Below, piece by piece: positions 15,270 through 23,584 of a stretch of DNA of 64,000 nt (the first letter of the stretch is position 1; every line of letters begins with the position of its first letter). The notes beneath the pieces were generated by a model, which had not been told where the DNA came from, ran no database searches, and worked only from the letters and a program-made list of their open reading frames with translations. The position numbers and the translations under genes are program-made. The stretch lies in contig NZ_CP075529.1 in NCBI RefSeq assembly GCF_025809055.1, positions 2,467,501-2,531,500 of the forward strand. The letters are read 5' to 3'. Source of the DNA: Devosia sp. GTDB taxonomy: Bacteria > Pseudomonadota > Alphaproteobacteria > Rhizobiales > Devosiaceae.

Positions 15270-16523
15270 ATGACCGAAAAGAAACCCGGCTTTTTCCAGC
15301 GCCTCTTCGGCACGCCCACGCCCGACCCGGCGCCAGCACCTGCTCCGCCTGAAACCCTGCCCGAAACACAAGTCGAGCCCCGGCCGGTCGAACCAGAGCC
15401 GATCGAACCCATGCCAGTGGTCCCGGAAACCGTTCCGCCAGAGCCGGAGCCGGTGCCAGAACCCACGGCTCCGGAGCCCGAGGTCGAGCCGCAACCACAA
15501 GACCTGCCGCCGCCCGGTCCACCGGAAACGACCCCCGACTATATCGAGGAGGTCGAGGACAGCCTCGTTCGAGGCCCGGAGGCCACCGCCGCCCCGGCAG
15601 CGCCGCGCCAGAGCTGGTTCCAGCGCCTCTCCTCCGGGCTCAAGCGGTCATCGGACAATCTGACGAGTTCGATCACCTCAGTCTTCACCAAGCGCAAGCT
15701 CGATGCCGCAACCCTTGACGAGCTTGAGGATGTGCTCATTCAGGCCGATCTGGGTATCGACACGGCCATGGCCATTACCGAAACGCTGCGCCGCGACCGC
15801 TTCGAGCGGGACGTCTCGGACGCGGACGTGCGCGCCGTGCTGGCCGCCGAAGTGGCCAGTGTGCTGGCGCCCGTGGCCCGCCCGCTGGATATCGATGCGG
15901 GCAAGAAGCCCTTCGTGATCCTCATGATCGGAGTCAACGGCTCCGGCAAGACCACCACCATCGGCAAGCTGGCGCAAAAACTGGCCCGCGAAGGCCGCTC
16001 GGTCATGCTCGCCGCCGGCGACACCTTTCGCGCCGCCGCCATCGAACAATTGCAGGTCTGGGGCCAGCGCACCGGTGCGCCTGTGATCGCCCGACCCGCT
16101 GGCGCCGACGCGTCCGGCCTGGCTTTCGACGCCGTCACCCAAGCCAGGGCCGAGGGTCGCGATGTGCTCATCATTGATACGGCCGGGCGGTTGCAGAACC
16201 GCGATGAGTTGATGAACGAACTCGAAAAGGTCATCCGCGTTATCAAGAAGGTCGACCCCGAGGCGCCGCACGCGACCCTTCTGACCCTCGACGCCACAAC
16301 CGGGCAGAATGCCATGAAGCAGGTCGAGATCTTCGGCCAGCGCGCCGGGGTCACGGGCCTCGTCATGACCAAGCTCGACGGTACGGCCCGCGGCGGCATT
16401 CTCGTCGCCATTGCCAGAAAGTTCGGCCTGCCCGTCCACTTCATCGGCGTCGGCGAGGGCGTGGACGATCTCGAACCCTTTGCCGCTACCGATTTTGCCC
16501 GGGCCATTGCCGGCGAGGACTAA
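15270..16523 (+). CDS. ftsY: signal recognition particle receptor FtsY
   Basis: FtsY is the membrane-associated SRP receptor GTPase. The 417-aa protein starts with a short amphipathic segment, KKPGFFQRLFG. A Pro/Glu-rich linker (15-100) follows, then a second similar segment at about 115-125 (SWFQRLSSGLKR) directly before the NG domain. The P-loop is GVNGSGKT (221-228), with DTAGRLQNRDELM and TKLDGTARGG beyond it. The two amphipathic segments resemble the membrane-targeting sequences known in FtsY. It is the third gene of dapF-mtaB-ftsY and partners Ffh encoded at 6.8-8.4 kb. Confidence 0.97.
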   Translation: MTEKKPGFFQRLFGTPTPDPAPAPAPPETLPETQVEPRPVEPEPIEPMPVVPETVPPEPEPVPEPTAPEPEVEPQPQDLPPPGPPETTPDYIEEVEDSLVRGPEATAAPAAPRQSWFQRLSSGLKRSSDNLTSSITSVFTKRKLDAATLDELEDVLIQADLGIDTAMAITETLRRDRFERDVSDADVRAVLAAEVASVLAPVARPLDIDAGKKPFVILMIGVNGSGKTTTIGKLAQKLAREGRSVMLAAGDTFRAAAIEQLQVWGQRTGAPVIARPAGADASGLAFDAVTQARAEGRDVLIIDTAGRLQNRDELMNELEKVIRVIKKVDPEAPHATLLTLDATTGQNAMKQVEIFGQRAGVTGLVMTKLDGTARGGILVAIARKFGLPVHFIGVGEGVDDLEPFAATDFARAIAGED

Positions 16524-16637
16524 AGGCAGCTGCCACCGGCCGCACCATGCCCGCCCTCCAGCCGACAAAATCTAACCATTCTTGACCGCTATCGGGTTGC
16601 AACAGGGGCCCGCTGCAGCCACATTGGCCGCAACGCC

Positions 16638-17264
16638 ATGGAAAAACCGATGACCGACAAGACTGCCGAACCCGAAGTCAATTGGGACGAACTGCGCCCC
16701 CAGATCATCAAGCTGGCGCTGGAACTGGGGCCATTGGTGGTCTTCTTCGTCATGAACGGGCGTGCCGATATCTTCGCCGCGACCGCCTGGTTCATGGCCG
16801 CCATGGTCATCTCGCTCGCCCTGTCCTGGCTGATCCTCAAGAAGATCGCCGTCATGCCCCTGGTGACCGGCGTCGTCGTGCTGGTCTTTGGCGGGCTGAC
16901 GCTCTGGCTGCAGGACGACACGTTCATCAAGATGAAGCCGACCATCACCAATGTGATGTTCGCCTCCGTGCTTTTGGGCGGGCTGGTATTCGGCCAGTCG
17001 CTGCTGAAATATGTCTTTGGCGATGTCTATAAGCTGCGGCCCGAAGGCTGGTGGAAGCTGACCCTCAACTGGGGCCTGTTCTTCGTGGTGCTGGCCGTGC
17101 TCAACGAGGTTGTCTGGCGCAATTTTTCGACCGACTTCTGGGTGGCCTTCAAGGTCTGGGGCATCATGCCGCTGACCGTGGTCTTTTCGATGACGCAGGT
17201 GCCCCTGCTCAACAAATACGCGCCCATCCCCGATCCGGTCGAGGCACCGCCGGCGGCCACCTGA
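16638..17264 (+). CDS. yciB: YciB/septation protein A family inner-membrane protein
   Basis: A 208-aa integral membrane protein of the YciB (IspA/IspZ, septation protein A) family, with five or six hydrophobic segments. The family landmarks are LGPLVVFFVMNGRADIF near the start, QDDTFIKMKPT at about 94-104, and LRPEGWWKLTLNWG followed by NEVVWRNFSTDFWVAFKVWG. Members affect envelope integrity and division; the mechanism is unclear. It follows ftsY by 114 bp on the same strand. ATG 16638 or 16650 may be used. A terminator hairpin overlaps its stop codon. Confidence 0.93.
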   Translation: MEKPMTDKTAEPEVNWDELRPQIIKLALELGPLVVFFVMNGRADIFAATAWFMAAMVISLALSWLILKKIAVMPLVTGVVVLVFGGLTLWLQDDTFIKMKPTITNVMFASVLLGGLVFGQSLLKYVFGDVYKLRPEGWWKLTLNWGLFFVVLAVLNEVVWRNFSTDFWVAFKVWGIMPLTVVFSMTQVPLLNKYAPIPDPVEAPPAAT

Positions 17265-17283
17265 CCGCCGGCGCCGGTTTTTT
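17249..17283 (+). terminator. Rho-independent terminator after yciB
   Basis: A perfect 8-bp stem, GCCGGCGG at 17249-17256 with CCGCCGGC at 17265-17272, is followed by GCCGG and a T6 run (17278-17283). The yciB stop codon lies in the loop. It would end the ftsY-yciB transcript and sits at the junction with the convergent DUF1761 gene. Confidence 0.8.
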
Positions 17284-17686
17284 AACCGAACAAGCCGACC
17301 ACCAGACCATCGATCAGGCAGACGACCAGCAGATAGCCGCCATTGATCAATGTCAGGTTCCAGCTGCGCCCCTCATAGCGATGATTGAGGATCATCGAGG
17401 TGAGGATGAAGCCGAGCCACATATGGGCGCCGAGCAGCAGGCCATTGGCCACATTGGTTTCCCCCATCACCGCCGGCGTCAGCAGGGCGATGAAATAGGC
17501 GATGACGAACAGGACGATTGCCGACCAGATGAAGGGCGTAACGTCCTTGCTGTCGATTTCGTCCTTGCTCTTGCCGATGGCGGCCAGCCACGGATTGGCC
17601 AGCACCATGTACCACACGGCGCCGAAGGCAAAGCTGCCGACAGTGGCCAGGATCACAGCCAGCCAGTTCACGGCAAAATGAGTCAT
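17282..17686 (-). CDS. DUF1761 family membrane protein
   Basis: A 134-aa protein with four predicted membrane helices. The DUF1761 pattern is WLAVILATVGSFAFGAVWYMVLANPWLAAIGKS at the start, later LLLGAHMWLGFILTSMILNHRYEGRSW, and a final helix. No biochemical function is known for the family. ATG 17686 is supported by a strong GGGGGAG ribosome binding site; the open frame upstream is non-conserved. It converges with yciB, and it lies downstream of the tsaD-gpsA-yciI-EVE cluster on the same strand, 119 bp away. Confidence 0.85.
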   Translation of the reverse strand: MTHFAVNWLAVILATVGSFAFGAVWYMVLANPWLAAIGKSKDEIDSKDVTPFIWSAIVLFVIAYFIALLTPAVMGETNVANGLLLGAHMWLGFILTSMILNHRYEGRSWNLTLINGGYLLVVCLIDGLVVGLFG

Positions 17687-17805
17687 GATTGTCTCCCCCA
17701 AGCGCTGATTTGCGCCCGGCCAGTCTAGCCCCGCAGGCGCCATTCTACCAGCCGCCAGGACGGCCGGGACCGGGTTCCCCGGCTGTCGAGCTGCCGAGCT
17801 CTAGT

Positions 17806-18240
17806 CTAGAGACCGCCCATCTTGCAGAGCAGTTTCCATTCGGCGTCAGACACTTTCGACACCGAGAGCCGGGACAACTTGACCAGTTCAAGCTCTGACA
17901 ATTCCGGCGTCGCCTTGATCTCGGCCAGGCTTACCGGCCGGGGAAAGGGTTTGACCGACTGTACATCGACGCATTCCCAGACCACTTCGCCCTTGGCATT
18001 GAGCTCGGCGGTACTGTCGGGATGGGCCGGGGCCACGATGGTCATGATCCCCACAATGTCCTTGCCGATATTGGAATGATAGAAGAAGGCCTGGTCGCCG
18101 ACCTCCATGGCCTTCATATTGTTGCGGGCCGCATAGTTGCGCACGCCATGCCATTCCTCGACCTCGCCCTTGCCGGTCTTTTTCACCAGGTCGTCGAAGG
18201 AAAACACGTCCGGCTCCGATTTCATCAGCCAATAGGCCAT
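17806..18240 (-). CDS. EVE domain-containing protein
   Basis: A 144-aa single EVE domain protein, a PUA/YTH-like fold thought to bind modified bases in DNA or RNA. The N-terminal signature MAYWLMKSEPDVFSFDDL is intact. The aromatic and basic residues of the binding region (WHGVRNYAARNNMKAM, QAFFYHSN) follow, ending with WECVDVQSVKPF. In alphaproteobacteria such stand-alone proteins are common near gpsA and tsaD. Here the order is tsaD, gpsA, yciI, EVE with almost no spacing, which indicates one operon. The role in the cell is unproven. Confidence 0.92.
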   Translation of the reverse strand: MAYWLMKSEPDVFSFDDLVKKTGKGEVEEWHGVRNYAARNNMKAMEVGDQAFFYHSNIGKDIVGIMTIVAPAHPDSTAELNAKGEVVWECVDVQSVKPFPRPVSLAEIKATPELSELELVKLSRLSVSKVSDAEWKLLCKMGGL

Positions 18241-18242
18241 GT

Positions 18243-18536
18243 TCAGAGCTCCGCGCCTGAATTGTTGATTGCCATCCGCCAGCGCCTGACTTCATAGCTG
18301 GCAAAAACCCCGGCTGGCACGAACGGATCGGCAGCCGCCATGGCCTCGGCCTCGGCCAGCGTCTCGGCCTCGAACACAACGATCGAGCCCTCGGGCTTGT
18401 CCTCGGCATCGAGCAGGGCACCGGCAAAGACCAGTTTCTTGCCCAGGCTGTTGAGATGCTCCAGATGCACCGGACGGGTATCGAGCCGGGCCTGCAGGGC
18501 GCCGGGCGCATCCTTGGCAATCATGGCGAAAAGCAT
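18243..18536 (-). CDS. YciI family protein
   Basis: A 97-aa YciI-like dimeric alpha+beta barrel protein. The family has a conserved His-Asp pair; here the visible elements are MLFAMIAKDAPGALQAR, RPVHLEHLNSLG, FAGALLDAEDKPEGSIVVFEAETLAEAE and the DPFVPAGVF loop. Function is unknown for most members, although some act as hydrolases or isomerases. It lies 2 nt from gpsA and 2 nt from the EVE gene, in one operon with tsaD. Confidence 0.9.
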   Translation of the reverse strand: MLFAMIAKDAPGALQARLDTRPVHLEHLNSLGKKLVFAGALLDAEDKPEGSIVVFEAETLAEAEAMAAADPFVPAGVFASYEVRRWRMAINNSGAEL

Positions 18537-18538
18537 GG

Positions 18539-19525
18539 TCAGTGTTCCCTCTTGAGCGGGCGGGTCATCAGGCCCGCAACGATGGTGGCGATATCGGCCT
18601 TGCCGGCGACGACCGCGTCGATGGCATCGATCAGGGGGGCGTCTATGCCCAGGCTCCGGGCGAGCTCGCTCGCCACCGGCACCGTCATGACGCCTTCGGC
18701 CAGCTTGGCACCGGAGGCCAGGATATCCTCTGTCCGGCGACCAGCACCCAGGGCCATGCCGAACTGGTAATTGCGCGATTGCACCGAGGTGCAGGTCAAG
18801 GTCAGGTCACCCAGGCCCGCCAGCCCGGTCAGGGTATGGGCCGAACCGCCCATGGCCGTCACCAGCCGCGCCATTTCCGCATAGCCGCGGGCGATCAGCG
18901 CCGAGCGGGCGGAGGCCCCCAGACCCGCCCCATCCACCGCACCGCAGGCCAGCGCATAGACATTCTTGATGGCACCGGCGATTTCCACCCCGATCCGGTC
19001 ATCGGCGGCATAGGGCCGGAAGCTGGGTCCGGCCAGGGCGGCCGCGAGATCCGAGGTCTGGGTGGCATCGTCACCCGCCAGTGTCACTGCGGTCGGCCGG
19101 CCGGCGGCCACGTCGGCGGCAAAACTGGGTCCGGAGAGCACATAGGGCACGGCCTCGGGGGCCATGTCGGCCAGTATTTCGCTTTGCCGGGCCAGCGTGC
19201 CGGTCTCCAGCCCCTTGGCCGACAGGATTACCGGCAGGCCGGCCAATAGCCCCGGCTCAAGTCCGGACAGGAGCGTCCGGCTCGCCTGCGCCGGCACGGC
19301 CAGAATGACGATGTCACAACGCTGAAAACGGGTGGTCGCAACAACCGTTTCCTCGAGCACCTGCCCCGGCAGGGCCGGCGCATTGATCCGGGTCGTATTG
19401 ATGGCGTCGGCCTGGGCAGCATCGCGCACCACCAGGCACACGCGCCGGCCGGCCTTGGCCGCTGCCTGGGCCAGGGCCGTGCCCCAGGCACCGCCGCCGA
19501 TCACCGCCAGAGTGTCAAACGCCAT
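18539..19525 (-). CDS. gpsA: NAD(P)H-dependent glycerol-3-phosphate dehydrogenase
   Basis: GpsA reduces dihydroxyacetone phosphate to sn-glycerol-3-phosphate, the backbone precursor for phospholipids. The 328-aa protein has the Rossmann motif VIGGGAWGTALAQ near residue 10, the ILSAKGLE segment, LSGPSFAADVA, and the catalytic lysine in EIAGAIKNVYALACG. Its start overlaps the end of tsaD by 11 nt, so the two are translationally coupled. YciI and EVE genes follow immediately. Confidence 0.97.
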   Translation of the reverse strand: MAFDTLAVIGGGAWGTALAQAAAKAGRRVCLVVRDAAQADAINTTRINAPALPGQVLEETVVATTRFQRCDIVILAVPAQASRTLLSGLEPGLLAGLPVILSAKGLETGTLARQSEILADMAPEAVPYVLSGPSFAADVAAGRPTAVTLAGDDATQTSDLAAALAGPSFRPYAADDRIGVEIAGAIKNVYALACGAVDGAGLGASARSALIARGYAEMARLVTAMGGSAHTLTGLAGLGDLTLTCTSVQSRNYQFGMALGAGRRTEDILASGAKLAEGVMTVPVASELARSLGIDAPLIDAIDAVVAGKADIATIVAGLMTRPLKREH

Positions 19526-20618
19526 GCTGATTTACCCCCATGTCCGGGTCATCGAGCGGCCAGCGCGGGCGAGCCGCCACACTGAGCGAACTCATGTCGC
19601 CCAGCGCCAGCCGTTCGGCACCCGCCCAGGCCACCATGGCGCCATTGTCGGTACAGAGCGCAATAGGCGGCACAACCAGCGGCGCGCCCATGTCCTGGGC
19701 GACCCTATCCAGGGCCGCAGCGATGGCCCGATTGGCCGCGACACCGCCGGCGACCACCAATTGCGGCTGCACACCGGGCAAGACCTGCCCGAACCGCTCC
19801 AGGGCCTGGCGCGATCGGGTGGCGACAATTTCGGTGACCGCGGCCTGAAAGCCTGCCGCGATGTCGGCGACGTCCTGATCCGACAAAGGCGCCAAGGCCT
19901 CTGCCTGCAAGCGCACCGCCGTCTTGAGGCCCGAAAAGGAGAAGTCGAGCCTTGCCTCGCGCAGCAGCGGCCGGGGAAAACGAAAGCGCCGCGGATCGCC
20001 GTCCCGCGCCACCCGCTCGACGGCCGGTCCACCGGGATGGCCGAGGCTGAGCAGCTTGGCAACCTTGTCAAAGGCCTCGCCCAGCGCATCGTCGATCGTT
20101 CCGCCCCAGCGCTCATATTGCCCCACTCCGCGCACCAGTACGAACTGGCTGTGCCCACCCGATACCAGCAGCATGAGATAAGGAAATTCCACCCCATCGG
20201 TGAGCCGGGCCGTCAGGGCATGGCCTTCGAGGTGATTGACGGCGATCAGCGGTTTACCCAGCGAGGCCGCCAAGGCCTTGGCGGTGGTAAGGCCCACCAG
20301 CACCCCGCCAATCAGACCCGGCCCGGCCGTGGCCGCCACCGCATCGACATCGGCAAGGTCCATACCCGCCTCGTCGGTGGCCTGGGCAATGATGTGATCG
20401 AGCCATTCGACATGCGACCGGGCCGCCAGCTCCGGAACGACGCCACCAAATGCCGCATGTTCATCCAGCTGCGAACGCACCACGTTGGAACGAATGGCCC
20501 CGCGACCGGATTCATCCCTGGTGACCAGCGCTGCGGCGGTCTCGTCGCAGCTGGTCTCGATGCCCAGAATGATGGCTTGTGCTTGCCCGGTCACGACGAT
20601 CTGGTCTACTCCCATCAC
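19515..20618 (-). CDS. tsaD: tRNA threonylcarbamoyladenosine transferase subunit TsaD
   Basis: TsaD, with TsaB and TsaE, transfers the threonylcarbamoyl group to A37 of ANN-decoding tRNAs. The 367-aa protein shows ILGIETSCDETAAALV, the metal-binding HLEGHALTAR, the LLVSGGHSQFVLV loop, DFSFSGLKTAV and LVVAGGVAANRAI. Only 33 bp separate ATG 20618 from the divergent hemC, and the conserved region begins at about residue 16. A later start such as GTG 20594 is therefore plausible. It is the first gene of the tsaD-gpsA-yciI-EVE operon. Confidence 0.97.
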   Translation of the reverse strand: MMGVDQIVVTGQAQAIILGIETSCDETAAALVTRDESGRGAIRSNVVRSQLDEHAAFGGVVPELAARSHVEWLDHIIAQATDEAGMDLADVDAVAATAGPGLIGGVLVGLTTAKALAASLGKPLIAVNHLEGHALTARLTDGVEFPYLMLLVSGGHSQFVLVRGVGQYERWGGTIDDALGEAFDKVAKLLSLGHPGGPAVERVARDGDPRRFRFPRPLLREARLDFSFSGLKTAVRLQAEALAPLSDQDVADIAAGFQAAVTEIVATRSRQALERFGQVLPGVQPQLVVAGGVAANRAIAAALDRVAQDMGAPLVVPPIALCTDNGAMVAWAGAERLALGDMSSLSVAARPRWPLDDPDMGVNQHGV

Positions 20619-20651
20619 AAAGACTATCGCCTACACCAGGACCGCCCGGAC

Positions 20652-21590
20652 ATGCAATCGCCCACACCATTCGCCCGGATCGGAACACGCGGCAGCCCCC
20701 TGGCTCTCGCCCAGGCCAAGCTGGTGCGCACCCTTCTGGCCCAGTCCAATGGCGTTGCCGAAGACAACATTGCCATCGAGGTGTTTTCCACCGGTGGCGA
20801 CCGCAGTCAGGCCGCCAATACCAGCCTGTCCGAAATCGGCGGCAAGGGCGTGTTCACCAAGGAGATCGATGCCGCCCTGCTCGCCGGCAGCATCGATATT
20901 GGGGTCCATTCCAGCAAGGATGTGGCCACCGGCCTGCCGCAGGGCATGGTCCTTGCCGCCTTTCTCGAGCGCGAGGACGTTCGCGACGCCTTCCTGTCGG
21001 TCACGGTCAAGGGCATGGACAACCTGCCCGATGGCGCCCGCTTCGGCACCTCGTCCATCCGCCGCGCCGCGCAGGCCCGCCGCCTGCGGCCCGACCTGCG
21101 CATCTTGCCCTTTCGCGGCAATGTGCACACAAGGCTGCAAAAGCTCATGGATGGCGTCGCCGATGCGACCCTATTGGCACTGGCCGGTCTCAACCGTCTG
21201 GGCGAAGCGCATCGGGCGACCGCCATTCTCGACGTCGACACTTTCATGCCCGCTCCGGCCCAGGGTGCCATTGGCCTCGCAATCCGCGAGGGCGACACGC
21301 GGTTCGCGGAATGCGTTGCTCCACTCGACCATGCCGAAACGCATGCCGCCATCGTCGCCGAACGGGCCATGCTGGCCGTGCTCGATGGCTCGTGCCGCAC
21401 GCCGGTCGGGGCCTTTACGACGCGGAACGGCGACATATTGACCCTCAAAAGCGAAATTCTGAGCCCCGACGGGCAGACGACATTCCGCGCCCAGTCGACC
21501 GGCGCCGACCCCCAGGCTCTGGGTGCTGCAGTCGGCCGCGACCTGCTCGAGCAGGCCGGGCCGGAGTGGATGGCGCAATGGGTCCGGTGA
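20652..21590 (+). CDS. hemC: porphobilinogen deaminase (hydroxymethylbilane synthase)
   Basis: HemC links four porphobilinogens to hydroxymethylbilane, using a dipyrromethane cofactor bound to a cysteine. That cysteine is Cys248 in LDGSCRTPVGAF, and the catalytic aspartate is Asp90 in GVHSSKDVATGLP. The 312-aa length is normal, and the RIGTRGSPLALAQA start fits ATG 20652. The much longer open frame upstream is antisense to tsaD and is not coding. The hemC stop overlaps the hemD start (TGATG), so the uroporphyrinogen pathway genes are coupled. Confidence 0.97.
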   Translation: MQSPTPFARIGTRGSPLALAQAKLVRTLLAQSNGVAEDNIAIEVFSTGGDRSQAANTSLSEIGGKGVFTKEIDAALLAGSIDIGVHSSKDVATGLPQGMVLAAFLEREDVRDAFLSVTVKGMDNLPDGARFGTSSIRRAAQARRLRPDLRILPFRGNVHTRLQKLMDGVADATLLALAGLNRLGEAHRATAILDVDTFMPAPAQGAIGLAIREGDTRFAECVAPLDHAETHAAIVAERAMLAVLDGSCRTPVGAFTTRNGDILTLKSEILSPDGQTTFRAQSTGADPQALGAAVGRDLLEQAGPEWMAQWVR

Positions 21591-22321
21591 TGCGCATGAT
21601 CGTCACGCGGCCCGAGCCGGACGCGCAAGCCAGCGCCGAGCGGCTGGCGGCGCTGGGTATCGAGCCGATCCTCGCTCCGCTGCTGACACGGCAAAACCTC
21701 TCCGCCCGGCTGCCACCGGCCGAGGGTTTTGCGGCACTCGCCGTCACCAGCGCCAATGCCTTGCGCAGCCTTGCCGAACGCCCCGACTTCACCGGCCTGC
21801 TCGGCATTCCGCTTTTTGCCGTCGGCGACCGCACGGCCCACGAGGCCCGGCAACTGGGCTTTTCCGAGGTCCATGCGGCCCAGGGCACCCTCGATGACCT
21901 GGCAACGCTGATCGCGCTGGCCCGGCCGGACGGCGCCGTGCTCTATCCTTGCGGCAAGCATCTGAGCGGCGACCTGGCCCATGCCCTGGCGCCACAGGGC
22001 CTGATGGTCGTGACCGTGCCGGTCTATGAAATGGTGGCCGAAACCCAACTCCCCGAACCGCTGGCCCGCGCCCTGAGCGAACGGACATGCGGTGCGGTCC
22101 TGCATTATTCCGCGCGGACGGCACAGATCTTCAGTGCCCTTGTAGCGCCGCACCTTCCCGAGCCGGAGCGGCGGCACCTGGCCATGCTGTGCCTGTCGGA
22201 AAATGTTGCGGCGCCACTGATCGAAACCCATTTCAATCGTGTCATGCTGGCCGACCATCCGAGCGAAGAAGCCATGATGGCTCTGGCCCTGGCTTTTACC
22301 CGCGAGCAAACTGGTCCATGA
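21590..22321 (+). CDS. hemD: uroporphyrinogen-III synthase
   Basis: HemD cyclises hydroxymethylbilane with inversion of ring D. The family is weakly conserved. The 243-aa protein starts with MRMIVTRPEPDAQASAERLAALG, has LAVTSANALRSLAE at about 50-63, and LFAVGDRTAHEARQLGF, as expected. The position directly after hemC with a one-base overlap supports the call. The alternative in-frame ATG at 21578 lies inside hemC. It is followed after 24 nt by the mitofilin-like gene. Confidence 0.92.
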   Translation: MRMIVTRPEPDAQASAERLAALGIEPILAPLLTRQNLSARLPPAEGFAALAVTSANALRSLAERPDFTGLLGIPLFAVGDRTAHEARQLGFSEVHAAQGTLDDLATLIALARPDGAVLYPCGKHLSGDLAHALAPQGLMVVTVPVYEMVAETQLPEPLARALSERTCGAVLHYSARTAQIFSALVAPHLPEPERRHLAMLCLSENVAAPLIETHFNRVMLADHPSEEAMMALALAFTREQTGP

Positions 22322-22345
22322 TTCGGAACAAGAAGAGGACGTCTC

Positions 22346-23584
22346 ATGGCTGACACGACCGGCAAGGACAAATCCACGAGCGATCCGAAGAGTGCTTCGG
22401 GGGCCGTACGGCCGCCGGTGCTGGATGGCACGGCGCGCCCTGCCGGCGCCTCGGCCACGACATCATCCGCCGGCAGCGCCAAACCGGGCGCAGACGCGGC
22501 TACGAGCGCCGAAAAACCTGCACCCACCCCGCGGACCCCGCCCCCAACGCCCGAAGCCGCCTCCGGTGGTGGCGCGCCCTGGCTGGCCGGCCTCCTGGGC
22601 GGTGCCATCGGCCTTGGCGCCGCCTATGGGCTTGCCGTTCTGGGCTATTGGCCGGCGGTGCCCCAGGCCGAAGTGCCGGCCGACCCGCGTATCGCCCAGG
22701 TCGCCAGCGCCGTGCCGGAACTGCAGACCGTGACCAATACCGTTCAGGACGAGCTGTCGCGCCTGAGCGCCCGGGTCGCGACCATTGAGGCAGGGGTGGA
22801 CGAACTGGCCACCCAGGCGCCGGAGGCCGGGACCGGTCCGTCTGCCGAAGCCCTGTCGGCATTCGCCGATCGCCTCGATGCGCTTGAGGCGACAGCCGCC
22901 GCCCCCATGGATGGCGCCGGAACCGACGCCATGGCCGCAGACCTTGCCGCCCTGCGCCAAAGTTTGGAGACGCTGACCCAACAGGCCGCTGGCCAGGCCA
23001 GTCAGATCGACACCGTCCAGAGCCAGCTCGATGCCCTCACCACGAGCGCCGCCGAGGCCACTGCCAGCGACCAGGACCAGGCCCGCCTGCCGCTGATCTT
23101 CTCCGGCCTCGAAAGCGCCTTTGCGTCCGGGCGACCCTATGAAACCGAGCTTGCAGCCCTGATCGCCGCCCAGCCGGGCGCGGCTATACCCGAGCCGGTG
23201 ACTTTGCGCGCGGCCGACGGCCTGCCGCGCCCGGCGGACATGGCGCGGCGCCTTGCCGAAGTCCTGCCCGCCATGCTGGCGGGACGGCCGGTCAGCGCCG
23301 ACGCCTCCTGGCAGGACAATGCCGCTGACTGGTTCCGCGGCGTCATTGCCATGCGCCCGGCGGGCGAGGTGGAAGGCACGAGCCCCGATGCCGTCGTTGC
23401 GCGCCTGGAGGCCGCAATCGCCCGTCAGGATTTTGCCGCCGCGCAGGCCGAACTGACATCCCTTCCCGAACCAATGCAGCTCGCTGCCGGCCCCGTCGCC
23501 GCCGACATCGGCCTGCTGGCTGAAGCCGGGCAGTTCCTGTCGCAGCTGCGCAGCGACGCCCTAGCCACGGGAGGCGCTCAATGA
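22346..23584 (+). CDS. mitofilin (Mic60)-family inner-membrane protein
   Basis: A 412-aa protein with a disordered Pro/Ala/Thr-rich cytoplasmic N-terminus (1-75), one transmembrane helix at about 79-102, a long periplasmic coiled coil (about 115-240), and a C-terminal helical domain. This layout, and the position between hemD and hemY, match the alphaproteobacterial mitofilin homologue, relative of the MICOS subunit Mic60 that shapes mitochondrial cristae. Sequence conservation is mostly in the C-terminal third (DNAADWFRGVIAMRP). It overlaps hemY by 4 nt (ATGA). The molecular role in non-phototrophs is unsettled. Confidence 0.82.
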   Translation: MADTTGKDKSTSDPKSASGAVRPPVLDGTARPAGASATTSSAGSAKPGADAATSAEKPAPTPRTPPPTPEAASGGGAPWLAGLLGGAIGLGAAYGLAVLGYWPAVPQAEVPADPRIAQVASAVPELQTVTNTVQDELSRLSARVATIEAGVDELATQAPEAGTGPSAEALSAFADRLDALEATAAAPMDGAGTDAMAADLAALRQSLETLTQQAAGQASQIDTVQSQLDALTTSAAEATASDQDQARLPLIFSGLESAFASGRPYETELAALIAAQPGAAIPEPVTLRAADGLPRPADMARRLAEVLPAMLAGRPVSADASWQDNAADWFRGVIAMRPAGEVEGTSPDAVVARLEAAIARQDFAAAQAELTSLPEPMQLAAGPVAADIGLLAEAGQFLSQLRSDALATGGAQ

